Of a stretch of 64,000 bases of DNA, positions 1-9,585 are shown one piece after another; the first letter of the stretch is position 1; each line of letters starts with the position of its first letter. The notes beneath the pieces were generated by a model, which was not told the DNA's origin, ran no database searches, and saw only the letters and a list, made by a program, of their open reading frames with translations. The stretch comes from Liopterus haemorrhoidalis. Lineage: Eukaryota; Arthropoda; Insecta; Coleoptera; Dytiscidae. The DNA is taken from contig OZ020616.1 of assembly GCA_963971575.1 (NCBI GenBank), positions 22,958,713 to 23,022,712 on the forward strand, read 5' to 3'. The position numbers and the translations under genes are program-made.

Positions 1-526
1 TGCATTCATATAATAATCTAGTTACCATTTTTCAGCGATTTTAAAACTGTTTTTTGTTATTTGTCTTAACTGTCAGTGTCTGGTAATAAATATTAAAGAA
101 GAAAAAAATATTTTAATATTACAAAAATTTTCACAATAAACTATAGTACAAAAATTAACATATAAATGAAAATGTGTATCAAAAAAAAAACTTACTCAAA
201 TCACTAATGTAAATATAATATGTTGTAAAAGACATGTAGTATCACAGATAAATATGCCAATTAATAATTTTGTTTGTTTGAGTACTGCTGTAAATTTATT
301 TTCGCGCTCTAATTAGTAAAGATATATACGAATCATGCCATTTCTTTCTAATGCTTTGTTTTTATTCAAATAATGTTGAAAGTTAGTTGTCAACTTGGGT
401 CACTATACGTTACTATGGGTATGCAAATAATTATAATGATATAGACAGAGAAAGCATATAGTATTGAATATCGATACTTGTAGCAACGAACAGTTTCTTA
501 TCAGCAATACGACTATAATATTAATT
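1..526. other. Unassigned AT-rich sequence
   Basis: No coding frame, terminal repeat or tandem array could be recognised here. It lies downstream (in minus-strand sense) of the LINE-1 reading frame and may be LINE 3' sequence or flanking genomic DNA. Confidence 0.4.
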
Positions 527-700
527 TTATTTGCAATGTCGACAAAAAAAAATATTAAAATTATTTACATCGATTGATGTGGTATTATTTGTTTTTAATT
601 CCTCTTTATTTATTTCTTTCTTAATAATGTTCCAAATAGTTTTTGTTCTAGGATCAGAACTATGTATCGATTCACAATTAAATTTCCTTTTAGCAATATA

Positions 701-1266
701 ACGGGTGTTTTTTTTAGAGGTATAGAACTTTAAATTGCAATAAAACAACGATGGATTATTCGATTGACATGAATTTTTTTTTATTCGAAAGATAATCTTG
801 TGGCATTACATTAAATCATACCAACAAGACGGCGCAACATGTCACACAGCTCGTGCCACAATCGATTTATTGAAAGACACGTTTGGTGACCGCCTAATTT
901 CACGTTTTGGACCTGTGAATTGGCCTCCAAGATCTTGTGATTTAACACCGCTGGACTACTTTCTGTGGGGCTATGTAAAGTCATTGGTCTATGCGGATAA
1001 GCCACAAACGCTTGACCATTTGGAAGACAACATTCGCCGTGTTATTGCCGATATACGGCCACAAATGTTGGAAAAAGTTATCGAAAATTGGACGTCCAGA
1101 TTGGACTACATCCGAGCCAGCCGTGGCGGTCATATGCCAGAAATCATATTTAAAATGTAATGCCACAAGATTATCTTTCGAATAAAAAAAAATTCATGTC
1201 AATCGAATAATCCATCGTTGTTTTATTGCAATTTAAAGTTCTATACCTCTAAAAAAAAACACCCAT
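701..1266 (+). mobile_element. Internally deleted mariner element with ~108-bp inverted repeats
   Basis: The two ends are inverted copies of each other over about 108 bp (701-812 and about 1157-1266), starting ACGGGTGT at the left and, on the other strand, ATGGGTGT at the right. TA dinucleotides flank both ends (699-700 and 1267-1268), as expected for Tc1/mariner insertion. The core encodes only the C-terminal half of a mariner transposase. The element interrupts the LINE-1 linker and is therefore younger than it. Confidence 0.88.
798..1160 (+). pseudogene. Mariner transposase C-terminal fragment
   Basis: About 115 codons of a mariner-type transposase catalytic domain. QQDGATCHTA carries the second catalytic Asp and WPPRSCDLTPLDYFLWG carries the third, as in mariner DD34D enzymes. 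The N-terminal paired-type DNA-binding region and the first catalytic Asp are missing, so the product cannot be active. The ORF opens inside the left inverted repeat and its TAA lies at the inner edge of the right repeat. There is no ATG at the apparent start. Confidence 0.88.
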
Positions 1267-2369
1267 TACAAGTTTTTTCGATATTGTTTTATATGAATTA
1301 TATAATTCCTGTAATTTTTTAATTTTATATTGTTTAGATATATCAAAAATAAGGTTTAAATTGTCCTTCATTTTTCTTGGTTCGTCGGTGTACCACGGTA
1401 ATTTCGATTTTCTGGGAATTACTTTTTTTTGTGGAAAACAGAACTCAAAGTTATATTTGAATTCCTCCAGAAACATATCAGAAGCTAAATTGGTGTCATC
1501 ACAAGAATAAATATTGATATACGACATGTAAAATTTTTAATACCGAGCTCATTTATGGGTCTAGTATATTTCTGATTTAGAGTTACTTTATTTACCATTT
1601 CTTCAAAAGTGAAAAAAAGTGCTAAGTGGTCTGACACGTGAGAATTGACAACAGTGCATTTACACAGATCATTTGATAAATTTGTCACAATATTATCTAT
1701 GCATGTGCCTCTCCCTTTACATGAGTAACCAGTAATTTTGTCGGGTAATTCTTGTAGTATAAACCTAAGGTTGACAAAGTGTTGTTAACAATGTGGTAGC
1801 TTTTGTTATTGATAAAAAAATCTACGTTAAAATCACCGCAAGCTATAATATTATATTTATTGTACCTACTAATTATTCTTTTAATTGCTTCGTCAAATAT
1901 TTTAAAAAATTGTTCTAAGTCGCCATCCATTGATCTGTAAAAAGATACCACAATTGTTTTTATTTTAAATAATTCAATACCAATTATTTCACAATGAAAT
2001 TCAGTTGACAAGTTTGCTATACAGTTAATAAGGTTTGAATTTTATGTTCTCCCTTACAAATATGACCACACCACCATGAATATGTTTATTCCTACAGTAT
2101 GCATCCGCGAGCTGATAATTATTTATGGTGTTATAAAAATGTATTAGATGTTCGTTCATCCAGTGCTCATTAAGACAGATAATATCATAAAAAGATTGTT
2201 CTTGAAGATATACATCTAGGAAAGCTAGCTTGTTAGTGAGGCTTTGTATATTTAAATGAAAAATTGAAAATTTCTTAAAGTTACTTCCAATAATTTTATT
2301 ATATTTTTTGGCAATTGCATTTTTACTAGGTGCTCGGTGAGTAGCATAGTGTGGACGAAAATATGAATA

Positions 2370-2849
2370 TCATAAAATACCACCCTTTTGTACAATAGTG
2401 CTCGATTTTGAACATAGTAAAAACTTAGCCCTGTTATTTAAATGTACACCATCATTTTTATAAACAGAATGATCGATATAAAAGTTGGTATCTAACAAAT
2501 AACAATCTTCGTATTCCTTTATTTGATCGTATAATAATGTGTTCATGTAGTATATGTCTTCATTTACTCTAAAACTAACATCACATCTATATAGGGTGGC
2601 AAAAACTATTAAGTTTGTATTTTTACGTAAGTTAATTATTTTTTTGTATATTTCTATAGTATGAATAAATTGATCTGGAAAGTTATTTGTACCCCCTAAT
2701 ATGATTACATAATCATTTTTGGAGTAGGTGTCTATATTGCGTTCCAGATTATTTATAACCCCAGGTAGTGTTGCATTTGGCTTAACAAACGAAGATATTA
2801 CATATGACTTTTCCAGCAAACTGTTTAATAGTTCGCTATATATACCCAT
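2370..2849 (-). CDS. LINE ORF1 SGNH-hydrolase (esterase) domain
   Basis: A 159-codon frame starting ATGGG at 2849. It reads as an SGNH/GDSL-type hydrolase domain: VIILGGTNNF (block with Gly and Asn) near residue 50 and DGVHLNNRAKFLL (the Asp-x-x-His block) near residue 130. The block I Ser motif would lie N-terminal to this start and is not visible, so the domain is probably truncated. Esterase domains of this kind are known in ORF1 of CR1-type and related LINEs, where they are thought to act on lipids or membranes. It is followed by the endonuclease frame on the same strand, consistent with ORF1-ORF2 order. Catalytic competence is doubtful. Confidence 0.75.
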   Translation of the reverse strand: MGIYSELLNSLLEKSYVISSFVKPNATLPGVINNLERNIDTYSKNDYVIILGGTNNFPDQFIHTIEIYKKIINLRKNTNLIVFATLYRCDVSFRVNEDIYYMNTLLYDQIKEYEDCYLLDTNFYIDHSVYKNDGVHLNNRAKFLLCSKSSTIVQKGGIL

Positions 2850-2885
2850 GACTATCGGTTAATAAAAGTTTTTTTTTTTTTCACT

Positions 2886-2933
2886 TTTCCCAAGTGTTAA
2901 TCAAGCAAAAAAACTTGATTAACACTTGGGAAA
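2886..2933. repeat. Perfect 20-bp hairpin with 8-nt loop
   Basis: Bases 2886-2905 are the exact reverse complement of 2914-2933, separated by CAAAAAAA. The hairpin sits between the two halves of LINE-1 ORF1 and is read into the end of the upstream frame, which stops just after it. It could be a foldback made by template switching. Confidence 0.95.
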
Positions 2934-3130
2934 GGATTACTGACACTGATAACATTCTGTTGGCTGGTTTTGGTGGTATCTGAAGATACATGGGGTTGAT
3001 TCTTTTTTACTATCTTGGTTTTGTTTTTTGATTTTGCTTTTGTTGCCGTTACTACTGCTGTTGATAGTGGAGCGGATATTTGGGTAGATGCATCACACAG
3101 AATTTTAGAGGAGTTTTCCAATGTGATTTG
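2897..3130 (-). pseudogene. LINE-1 ORF1 N-terminal fragment
   Basis: A Ser/Thr/Lys-rich stretch (TKAKSKNKTKIVKKNQPHV near 3000) in the expected position and orientation for the linker before the esterase domain. The frame runs into the hairpin at 2886-2933 and ends there. Upstream of about 3130 the same frame crosses an AT-rich microsatellite that I assign to the 3' tail of LINE-2, so the first codons of that open frame are chimeric. Confidence 0.45.
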
Positions 3131-3315
3131 TAAATAATAAATAAATAATAATAACATAAAAATACAGAGCCATAAAAGAATAACGTCTTGTGGAGGCACT
3201 ACAAGAAAAAAATAAATAAATATGCAAATATTCTTTACAAATCTTGGTTAAAAATTAAAAATATCTGATACTGAAAAAATAGAGACATAGATAATAAATA
3301 GAGTTTAGTAAAATC
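3131..3315 (-). pseudogene. LINE-2 ORF2 extreme C-terminus and ATT-rich 3' tail
   Basis: In minus sense, the sequence just left of the Harbinger element reads on from the LINE-2 C-terminus found at 7703-7882, with a KLYLLSMSLFFQYQ-like segment, a stop near 3247 and then an ATT-rich tail (3133-3160) of the kind that ends CR1-like LINEs. The join across the Harbinger element is an inference from reading-frame similarity. Confidence 0.5.
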
Positions 3316-3556
3316 TAATGGTGAGTTTAGTCAACACTTAGCGATAGCTGTTGCGTTAATTTGAATCTTACTCTTAGTTTTAGTCTTGGCTTTAATCGTC
3401 TTGAATGAGTACGGGTTTATACAATGTTTTAACGAGTTTTAACTTTTAACAAGTAACCAATGAAACGTCGAGTTTAACGCATGCGCATAGTATCATTTTT
3501 ATAAATGTCAAAAAATTAAAATTTTTGGTTATTGAGAAATATATCATTGTGTAAAC

Positions 3557-4934
3557 ATGTACCGTAATAAGTCTAGAAGAGTTGCTGCTATTTATGGCCT
3601 TATGTTGGCCACGATGGGTGCTTTTGTTTATCATGGTATGATAAAGAAAAAGAAGGTAGTTCGGCGATATAAAGTTCGTCCATTAAATAGAAATCGCGAC
3701 AAAGAGGGATGTTTTGCAACTTTGGTTAAATCTATGGAAACGGAAGAAGAGGATTTTGAACAGTACTTTTTGTACACACGTATGGCTCCAAACATGTTCA
3801 AATATTTATTAGAAATTGTTGGACCAAAGCTACAAAAAGATCCAAAAAAATATCATCTCTCACCTGCCCATCGATTAATGATGACATTACAGTAAGTGTG
3901 CCATATTTATTATAAACAATAAATACTAATAAATATTATTTTTTAGCTACCTGTCTTCTGGCGTTTCGATGCAAGAAATAGCATGGAGCTATCGTGTGGG
4001 CAAGGCTACTGCACATGTGATTTTAAAAGAGACTTGTGAAGCTCTATGGGAATGATTATCTCCGCAAGTATTGGTACCACCAACCCAATCAGAGTGGAGG
4101 AGTTCCATTGCAAATGGATTTTACAATCGGTGGAATATGCCAAACTGCATCGGGGCGGTGGACGGAAAGCATATCCAAATTAAATCCCAAAAGTTCTCCG
4201 GATCAACATTTTTTAATTATAAAAAATCATTTAGTTTAGTTTTGATGGGAATGTGCGATGCCTATTATCGTTTTATCCTCGTAGATATCGGTGCAGCTGG
4301 GGGTAACCACGATAGTGCTGTGTTCAGTAATTCTGGTTTTGGGCAAGCCCTGCTTCAAGGAAATCTGAATATACCAGGACCAAACAATATTAACAGAACA
4401 ACATTGAAAATGGACTTTTTTGTAGTGGCAGATCAAGCATTCCCATTACACAAGCATATAATGCGACCTTATCCTGGAGCACATTTAGGGGGAAAAAAAA
4501 ATGTATTTAATTACCGCTTATCAAGGGCGAGACGTATAATTGAAAATACATTTGGCATTTTAGTCCAAAGATGGCAAATTCTCAAGGGTCCAATTATTGC
4601 CAGTGTGGAAATGTGTGAAAAGATTACCCAAGCCGTTGTGATGTTGCATAATTTCATACAAAGAAGTGAAGAAGATATTCCCCTGGCAGAAAGAAGATAT
4701 TGCCCCACTGGCTATGCAGATTGTGAAGATGAAAATGGTACAGTACAGCCAGGAATTTGGCGGCAAGGTGGCAATAATTTAAGGCCTATTGGTCGTTTAG
4801 GATCAAATAATGCCAGCAGGTCTGTTCAATTAATGAGGGACAATCTTGCAGATTATTTTGTATCTGATGTAGGTTGTGTGCCATGGCAATGGACTTATGT
4901 GTCGAGAGGGTCAGTTCCTGACCAAAATAATTAA
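3557..4934 (+). pseudogene. PIF/Harbinger transposase, one intron, one premature stop
   Basis: Exon 1 (3557-3891) and exon 2 (3947-4934) are separated by a 55-bp intron with GTAAGT donor and TTTTTTAG acceptor. Splicing gives a frame of about 440 codons, normal for the family. DDE residues are recognisable: NCIGAVDGKHIQIK (first Asp), FFVVADQAFPLHKHI (second Asp) and IENTFGILVQRW (Glu). VGKATAHVILKETCEAL before the catalytic core fits the helix-turn-helix region. A single in-frame TGA at 4053-4055 interrupts the protein ahead of the catalytic domain. Apart from it the reading frame is intact, suggesting recent inactivation. The MADF protein on the opposite strand is its likely partner for terminal binding. 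Confidence 0.9.
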
Positions 4935-5133
4935 ATATTTGTCAGGATGTTATTATATTATTAAATTTGTTATTGTGGAACAAAAGTTTTTTTTTTAAAT
5001 TTCAACCTTAATCCCACCAATTTTTTTACAGGGTGTACATAAATAAAAAGTCAAGTTTTTAATATTTTTATTATTTTAAAAAATATGACAGTAAAAAATT
5101 AAAAATCTACAAGATACAATAAAAAAATATTGA

Positions 5134-5271
5134 GTTCGTGAAGCAAGTTCGGAGTGTTCCGAATCACTCTGTTTAACTCCAGACCGCTTGAAGAAATGCG
5201 TTCAGTCCTTTCCTCGAACGCCCTGGAATCAAGCAGAGTGATTCAGAGCACTCCGAGCTTGCTTCCCGAAC
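5134..5271. repeat. 138-bp foldback between convergent Harbinger genes
   Basis: Bases 5134-5171 (GTTCGTGAAGCAAGTTCGGA...) and 5234-5271 are inverted copies with four mismatches over 38 bp; the 62-bp centre contains further partly self-complementary sequence (CCAGA...CCTGG). It lies in the 3' untranslated zone shared by the convergent transposase and MADF genes, so both transcripts would carry it if they read through. Confidence 0.85.
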
Positions 5272-5445
5272 CCACCTAAAATATTAGTGAATTTAAGTTT
5301 TTTTTTGTATCCTGTAGATTTTTCTATATATAAATGTAATAAAAAAGAATTAACTTAACCTAAAAAAAATATATATACAATAATCAAAAATAATATAAAA
5401 ACTAGATTAAAAAAAAAAACTATGATACTCTAAGATAAAATAAAA

Positions 5446-7292
5446 TTAATCGCTCTCTTCTTCTGCTATGAACTGCAAAAATTTTGCTTTTAGCAAAAGC
5501 TTCTTCTTCCTGCTTTTTATTTTTGTCAGTGATATGGCAAGACTGCGACCAAATGTAAAATCTTCATCTGTCTCTTCCAATGAAGACTTTTCTTCTCGCA
5601 CATAACTACTTAAATTTTCCAGTGCCCCTGTTAATGTGCTGGCAAAAGCACTTGCCTGGTCGCAGTCTTTCTTCTTGGTCTTTGATTTCACAGCTTCCTG
5701 CCGTAATTGGCCTAAACGACTTGGTTGTCGAGGAGATGGGGTAGCACTTGCAGTTCCCCCAGATGTAGGTGGCTGTGACACCTCTGGTACAGCCTCCAGA
5801 ACTTCTGGTACAGATTCCAGAACAATGTCAAATTCCTCGACTATGTCTGGATCTGACAGAAGCTCTGGGTCTGGGCAGCTCGGAAACTGCCCTGTTTCCG
5901 CCAGGACGCTGGTTACCGACTCCCAAGCAAAAGTATTTGCGGTTAAGGGCGTCGGAGGGGCACTCTTCGACACCATTTTAATGTTGCCCACAGTTCTAGA
6001 ACAATCACAAACACTTACATTAGTTTTGTATTAATTAATATTAATTTATGTAAAGATATAACTATCCAATGTATTTTGCAAAAATTTAAAACATTCAAAA
6101 CTTTGTTATACTAGTTTCTGCTTTCAACAGACGGGTGCGGGAACAATGACCGAGTCTGTGGAAGCCTTTATTAGGTCTGTTCGTTTGTCTGCTTAGATCA
6201 AAATAGAGCAAGTCTAGCAAAATTTTAGGCGTTCGTTTGTGTAATAGTTGATATAATAGTGTTCGTTTGTCTAGAGCAACTTACGCGAGCAACTTATCAC
6301 ATCGAGCAAGCTAAACTTGCTCGGTCTCAAGAGGTATGCAGGAAATATAACCTCTAAATAAAGAAGTTTTTTGACAAATGTTATTATAACCATACAAAAT
6401 ACTTATCATTAAAGGTTTTTACGCAATATTGTAAATAATTATTACATTTTAGATGGATCTGGTTAGTGAACAAATAAAAAAAATAATCAATAAATACAAA
6501 AAATATACTGGTCTTTTTTTTAAATAGTATTACCTACGAAATTGCAGTAGGAAATCTTTAGGTGGAGAACAACGCATTAACAAAAATAAACATTATTTTT
6601 TCTTTGGCAAATAGCCCTTCATTTGTGAAGATCGGACAGCACAGTTCAAACTTGCTCTTGCAGCCACACGATCATGATCTAACTGCTCGACTTAAGCAAT
6701 ATAGATCACACAAACGAACACACCTATTATACTTATGTCGGGTTGCTAACGTAAGAGTTTTCTCTAACTCATATTAAAATCATTTGTTTTTATAAGTTAC
6801 AACATAAAAAAACAAATGATTTTAACTTGAGTTAGGGATAATTCTTACTTTAGCAACCGGCCATTAAACTGGCTACCCGACAATAAATTAATATTGTAAA
6901 ATCATTGTTTTATAATAAAAATATAAACTAACCTTCTCTGTTTTGCAATGGAATTTAAAAAGCCACATTGTTCAAAATACGGCCAGGTTGACGAACATCC
7001 ACCAGATCCCGAAGACAAGTTCAGCATCTTCCTTCTTTCCCTGCTGAACCGGCTACGTATAGCGACCCTTCTTTGTTCACATACAGATCCTGAAATAATC
7101 AAATTGTTCTACACTCTATACTCTATTAATTATTTTTAAAATATTACCTTCAACGCCCAGCATTTCGCCAATTGTCCTCCATCCATTTTCTTTTTTTAAC
7201 TTGTCTTTGAAATCCTTGTCTGACGACAAATACAGACAAGGAAATTGCCTCACTAAATCTATTAAGGCCCCGTCATCAAAAACTTGATTCAT
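5446..7292 (-). CDS. Harbinger accessory protein with MADF domain and BESS-like C-terminus (3 exons)
   Basis: Inferred exons on the minus strand are 7148-7292 (ATG at 7292), 6933-7089 and 5446-5995. All introns have GT-AG ends (GTAATA, TTTCAG; GTTAGT, TCTAG) and the phases match, giving exactly 284 codons with the stop and no interruption. Exons 1-2 encode a MADF domain: LIDLVRQFPCLYL, NGWRTIGEMLG, RRVAIRSRFSRERRKM and STWPYFEQCGFL. The middle is Pro/Ser/Thr-rich. The end (FGRSLAISLTKIKSRKKK then LLKAKFLQFIAEEE) resembles a BESS motif. Such Myb/MADF proteins bind subterminal repeats and carry PIF/Harbinger transposases into the nucleus. The second intron has gained two small elements. This is the best-preserved gene in the window. 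Confidence 0.85.
6173..6725. mobile_element. 553-bp MITE in MADF intron, ATT duplication
   Basis: Ends AGGTCTGTTCGTTTGTCTG and, inverted, AGGTGTGTTCGTTTGTGTG; both are flanked by ATT (6170-6172, 6726-6728). Internally there are several GAGCAAG/CTTGCTC inverted motifs and no coding frame that I recognise. Confidence 0.75.
6738..6882. mobile_element. Snapback MITE of about 145 bp
   Basis: GTCGGGTTGCTAACGTAAGA at the left is matched in inverted form at the right end, and the central arms (AAAATCATTTGTTTTTAT and its complement) pair almost perfectly, leaving a short loop near 6796-6806. It sits 12 bp from the preceding MITE inside the same intron. Exact duplication not established. Confidence 0.65.
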
Positions 7293-7702
7293 TATCAACA
7301 AAAATAACAAAAAAAATAACAAAAAGATAACAACAAGATAACACAAAAATAACAAAGAGATAACACAAAAATAACAAAAATAACGCAATACTGATTTCCA
7401 AACAAACGAAGTGGCGCAGAATGAATGAGAAACAATAATGAGACAGTAATGACACATATCCCGTTAGAATTTAAGTCAGGGTGCGCGCACGCGCATGGTG
7501 CGATTTAACGTGATTTACTCCTAGACCTAGGAAAGTTAGAATTTAGTTAACTTTCAAGGCCAGAACCAAAGGACTAAAATTAAAGAAATGTGTTGTATGA
7601 ACTTGCTCGTAGCGATATGATAGTTTATCTTTTAAGGATAAAATTAAAATATAGGAGTAAGACTAAAGCTATCGCTAAGTGTTGACTAAACTCACCATTA
7701 GA

Positions 7703-7882
7703 GGAAGGTTTCTTCAAAAAGTTTTTCAGTGGGATATCGGTAAGGTTTTTTAAACATTACTTTTAAAATAATTATTATTAGAGTTATTTTAATTTTATTG
7801 ATGGTTGATTTATTTGCACCATCCCACGCTAAAATCCCGTAAGATAATAGAGATTGAACTAATCCATAATAAATCATTTTTA
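7703..7882 (-). pseudogene. LINE-2 RT thumb and C-terminal segment
   Basis: In minus sense it reads IYYGLVQSLLSYGILAWDG followed by a KKPYRYPTEKLFEE segment, the typical C-terminal part of CR1-like ORF2. It continues the sequence that breaks off at about 8951 on the other side of the Helentron-like element. Confidence 0.75.
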
Positions 7883-7928
7883 GGGTTTTGTAGGTATGAC
7901 CAAAAAACCCTTATACCGTCATTTTGTC

Positions 7929-7929
<1 letters not shown>

Positions 7930-7990
<61 letters not shown>

Positions 7991-7991
7991 T
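7930..7991. repeat. CTGT microsatellite
   Basis: About 15 tandem CTGT units within the Helentron-like element. Open frames crossing it on either strand are low-complexity artefacts. Confidence 0.95.
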
Positions 7992-8467
7992 CGGTAAAAA
8001 TTGTAGCCAAACGGCTAAACCTAGAGAGTTGAAATTTGGCATGCTTATACAACTCTTTGACCCACACATAGGAAAAATACTAAAACATCTAAAAAACATA
8101 TCCCCCTAAAACTATAAACAAAAATGTGCTCATCAAAAAAAAATATATTTTTTTTAAATTCTGAGTAGGGTATCAAATGAAAGCCCTTAGTACGTGGATT
8201 AACGATCAAAATTTTATTTTTGCAAAATAAATTATTTTGATGCGATTTTTGCCAAAATTGTGCAAAAAATTTTTTGTCCCACACCCTGTAGCCTAGATGG
8301 TTTAAACTAAAAATCTGAAAAAATTCTAAGTAATGTACATTGGTGTGAACCGGAATAGTACAACAGGAATTTTTGATCAGATTATGTTTTTAGAAAATAA
8401 CGCATTTTTTGTGTTTTTAACTAAAATATGTTAAATATATAATTCGCTATGTAACACTTCAGATAAG

Positions 8468-8542
8468 AAACTCTGGTAGCTCAGATGGTTTCGTAACGCA
8501 CTTTGTAAATTGCAGTGCGAACGTTCCAGAGTTCGAATCCTG
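8468..8542 (+). other. tRNA-like segment with A and B boxes
   Basis: TGGTAGCTCAGATGG (8474-8488) resembles a tRNA D-arm/A box and GTTCGAATCC (8531-8540) a T-arm/B box, about 50 bp apart as in tRNAs. AACTCTGG (8469-8476) pairs perfectly with CCAGAGTT (8526-8533), closing the structure in an unusual place. No complete acceptor stem or clear anticodon arm is seen, so this is a tRNA-derived relic or pol III promoter inside the mobile element rather than a working tRNA gene. Confidence 0.55.
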
Positions 8543-8950
8543 TTAATTTTATTGTTTTTTTTTTTTGCATTTCTATTTTGTTTAAATTATTTTATCAAAA
8601 TTCGTTATATTTTGGTAAATGTTGCATTTATTTTTTAAAAGCGTAAATTTAATAACCAGTGGGAAGTGTTGAAATTATAATTTAATTCTGTGAAGAAATC
8701 AGAGGGAGGGACTTATGATATAAGCAACCAATGGAAGCCATAGGCGCAATTTTAAAAATCTTACTGAACCTTGCTGTATAAATAAAATACTGTACATATT
8801 TAGAAACTTGAATAATGGTATTAGGCATTCGAATTAAAATTCATAAAAAAATATTTTGACATAAAATTTGTTTTGGCATCCCAAATAATCATCATTCAGT
8901 TACTAAATACCTGCAAAACCCAGAAATGTGTGAAGATTCACACTTCACAT

Positions 8951-9585
8951 AAATTTTTAAAGTGTTTATTTTTAAACAGTGGTTAAGCTGTCTAAAGAGA
9001 TAAATAAATTTCCTTAACCGGTTTATTAGGTAGGTAATGTGCAGTTTCCAAGACATATGATTGTCAATTATAACTCCCAAATATTTGATGTCATTTTTAT
9101 TTAAAATTTTATTAACACAATGGCAAACATGTTTAACGCCAAGGCACTGATTTGAGTGAAAGATACTTTCTTTACATGTCGGTTATCTGTATCTTCGACA
9201 GATAAAAGGTATAAGTGTGGTTTTTTTTAATTTAAACTTAATAAATTAGAATCTAACCATGATTTTATTTCACAAAAAAATTTTGAAATAGTTTTAAAAA
9301 TATCTTCCCAATTTTTACCAGTGACATAATAAACTGTGTCGTCAGCATAAGATATTAATGATCCTTCAACCTCAAGAGAGAGTAAATCATTAATATAAAT
9401 AATAAAAAGAAGAGGAAAATGAGTTTGTGTTAATAAATAATGAATTATTATAGTTGGTAGAGGGAATATCCTTCGCCATGTTATGAGCAACATTTAGAAA
9501 ATAATCGTTAAACATGTTTGCAATTTTATTTTTATTCGTTACCGAACAGTTATTTGAGTCAAGAATATGGTTAGAAATCGAAGTA
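8951..9585 (-). pseudogene. LINE-2 reverse transcriptase with internal deletion
   Basis: Minus-strand RT remains: FPLLFIIYINDLL then SYADDTVYYVTG (catalytic YADD, about 9330) and, after a frame change, MGVIIDNHMSWKLHITYL and LNHCLKINTLK up to the Helentron-like junction. Upstream, NKIANMFNDYFLNVAHNMAKD (about 9510) is the RT-proximal linker, but the fingers/palm segment between it and FPLLF is missing, so a deletion near 9430 removed the N-terminal half of RT. Not functional. Confidence 0.75.

Larger units (their letters stand above)
527..2335 (-). pseudogene. LINE-1 ORF2: AP endonuclease and linker, split by mariner
   Basis: Minus-strand remains of a non-LTR retrotransposon ORF2. From high to low coordinates the endonuclease shows an FSIFHLNIQSL start (about 2285), an NEHW motif near 2165, CGDFNVDFF near 1850 and NSHVSDHLALFF near 1635. 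These match catalytic motifs of the AP endonucleases of CR1/jockey-type LINEs. The following linker has PWYTDEPRKMKDNLN near 1390 and continues beyond the mariner insert as the stretch containing RTKTIWNIIKKEINKEE (about 610-680). Frame changes near 2000 and 1690 and the insert show it is dead. RT is absent, so this copy is truncated or its RT part was lost. Family assignment rests on motif recognition. Confidence 0.75.
3316..7702. mobile_element. Two-gene PIF/Harbinger DNA transposon
   Basis: A 4.39-kb element bounded by near-perfect inverted repeats of about 34 bp (3316-3350 and 7667-7702, TCTAATGGTGAG at the left). It contains the two genes expected of PIF/Harbinger: a DDE transposase on the plus strand and a MADF-type DNA-binding partner on the minus strand, arranged convergently. 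Two unrelated small palindromic elements sit in the second intron of the partner gene. A clean 3-bp duplication could not be fixed because the flanks are themselves inverted (TAA/TTA). It is inserted in LINE-2 close to the end of ORF2. Confidence 0.9.
7883..8950. mobile_element. Non-autonomous Helentron-like (HINE/DINE-type) element
   Basis: The left end GGGTTTTGTAGGTA (7883-7896) is repeated inverted, with one mismatch, near the right end (8908-8921). It is followed by a terminal palindrome GTGTGAAGATTCACACTTCAC (about 8928-8948). A CTGT microsatellite lies near the left end. Subterminal inverted repeats, a 3' hairpin and a GTCT-type microsatellite are hallmarks of Helentron-derived elements. 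ATTTTTA occurs at both junctions, and removing the element joins the two LINE-2 halves in frame. The exact ends within the T-run cannot be fixed. Confidence 0.68.

Noticed and set aside
5636..6034. Plus-strand frames opposite the MADF gene
   Set aside because: Antisense shadows; the minus strand has spliced exons with matching phases and domain motifs.
7805..8109. Open frames of repeated Leu-Ser-Val-Cys or Arg-Gln-Thr-Asp
   Set aside because: They are translations of the CTGT microsatellite and have no other content.
8468..8542. Functional tRNA gene
   Set aside because: No full acceptor stem, CCA-proximal pairing or credible anticodon arm; it lies inside a mobile element.
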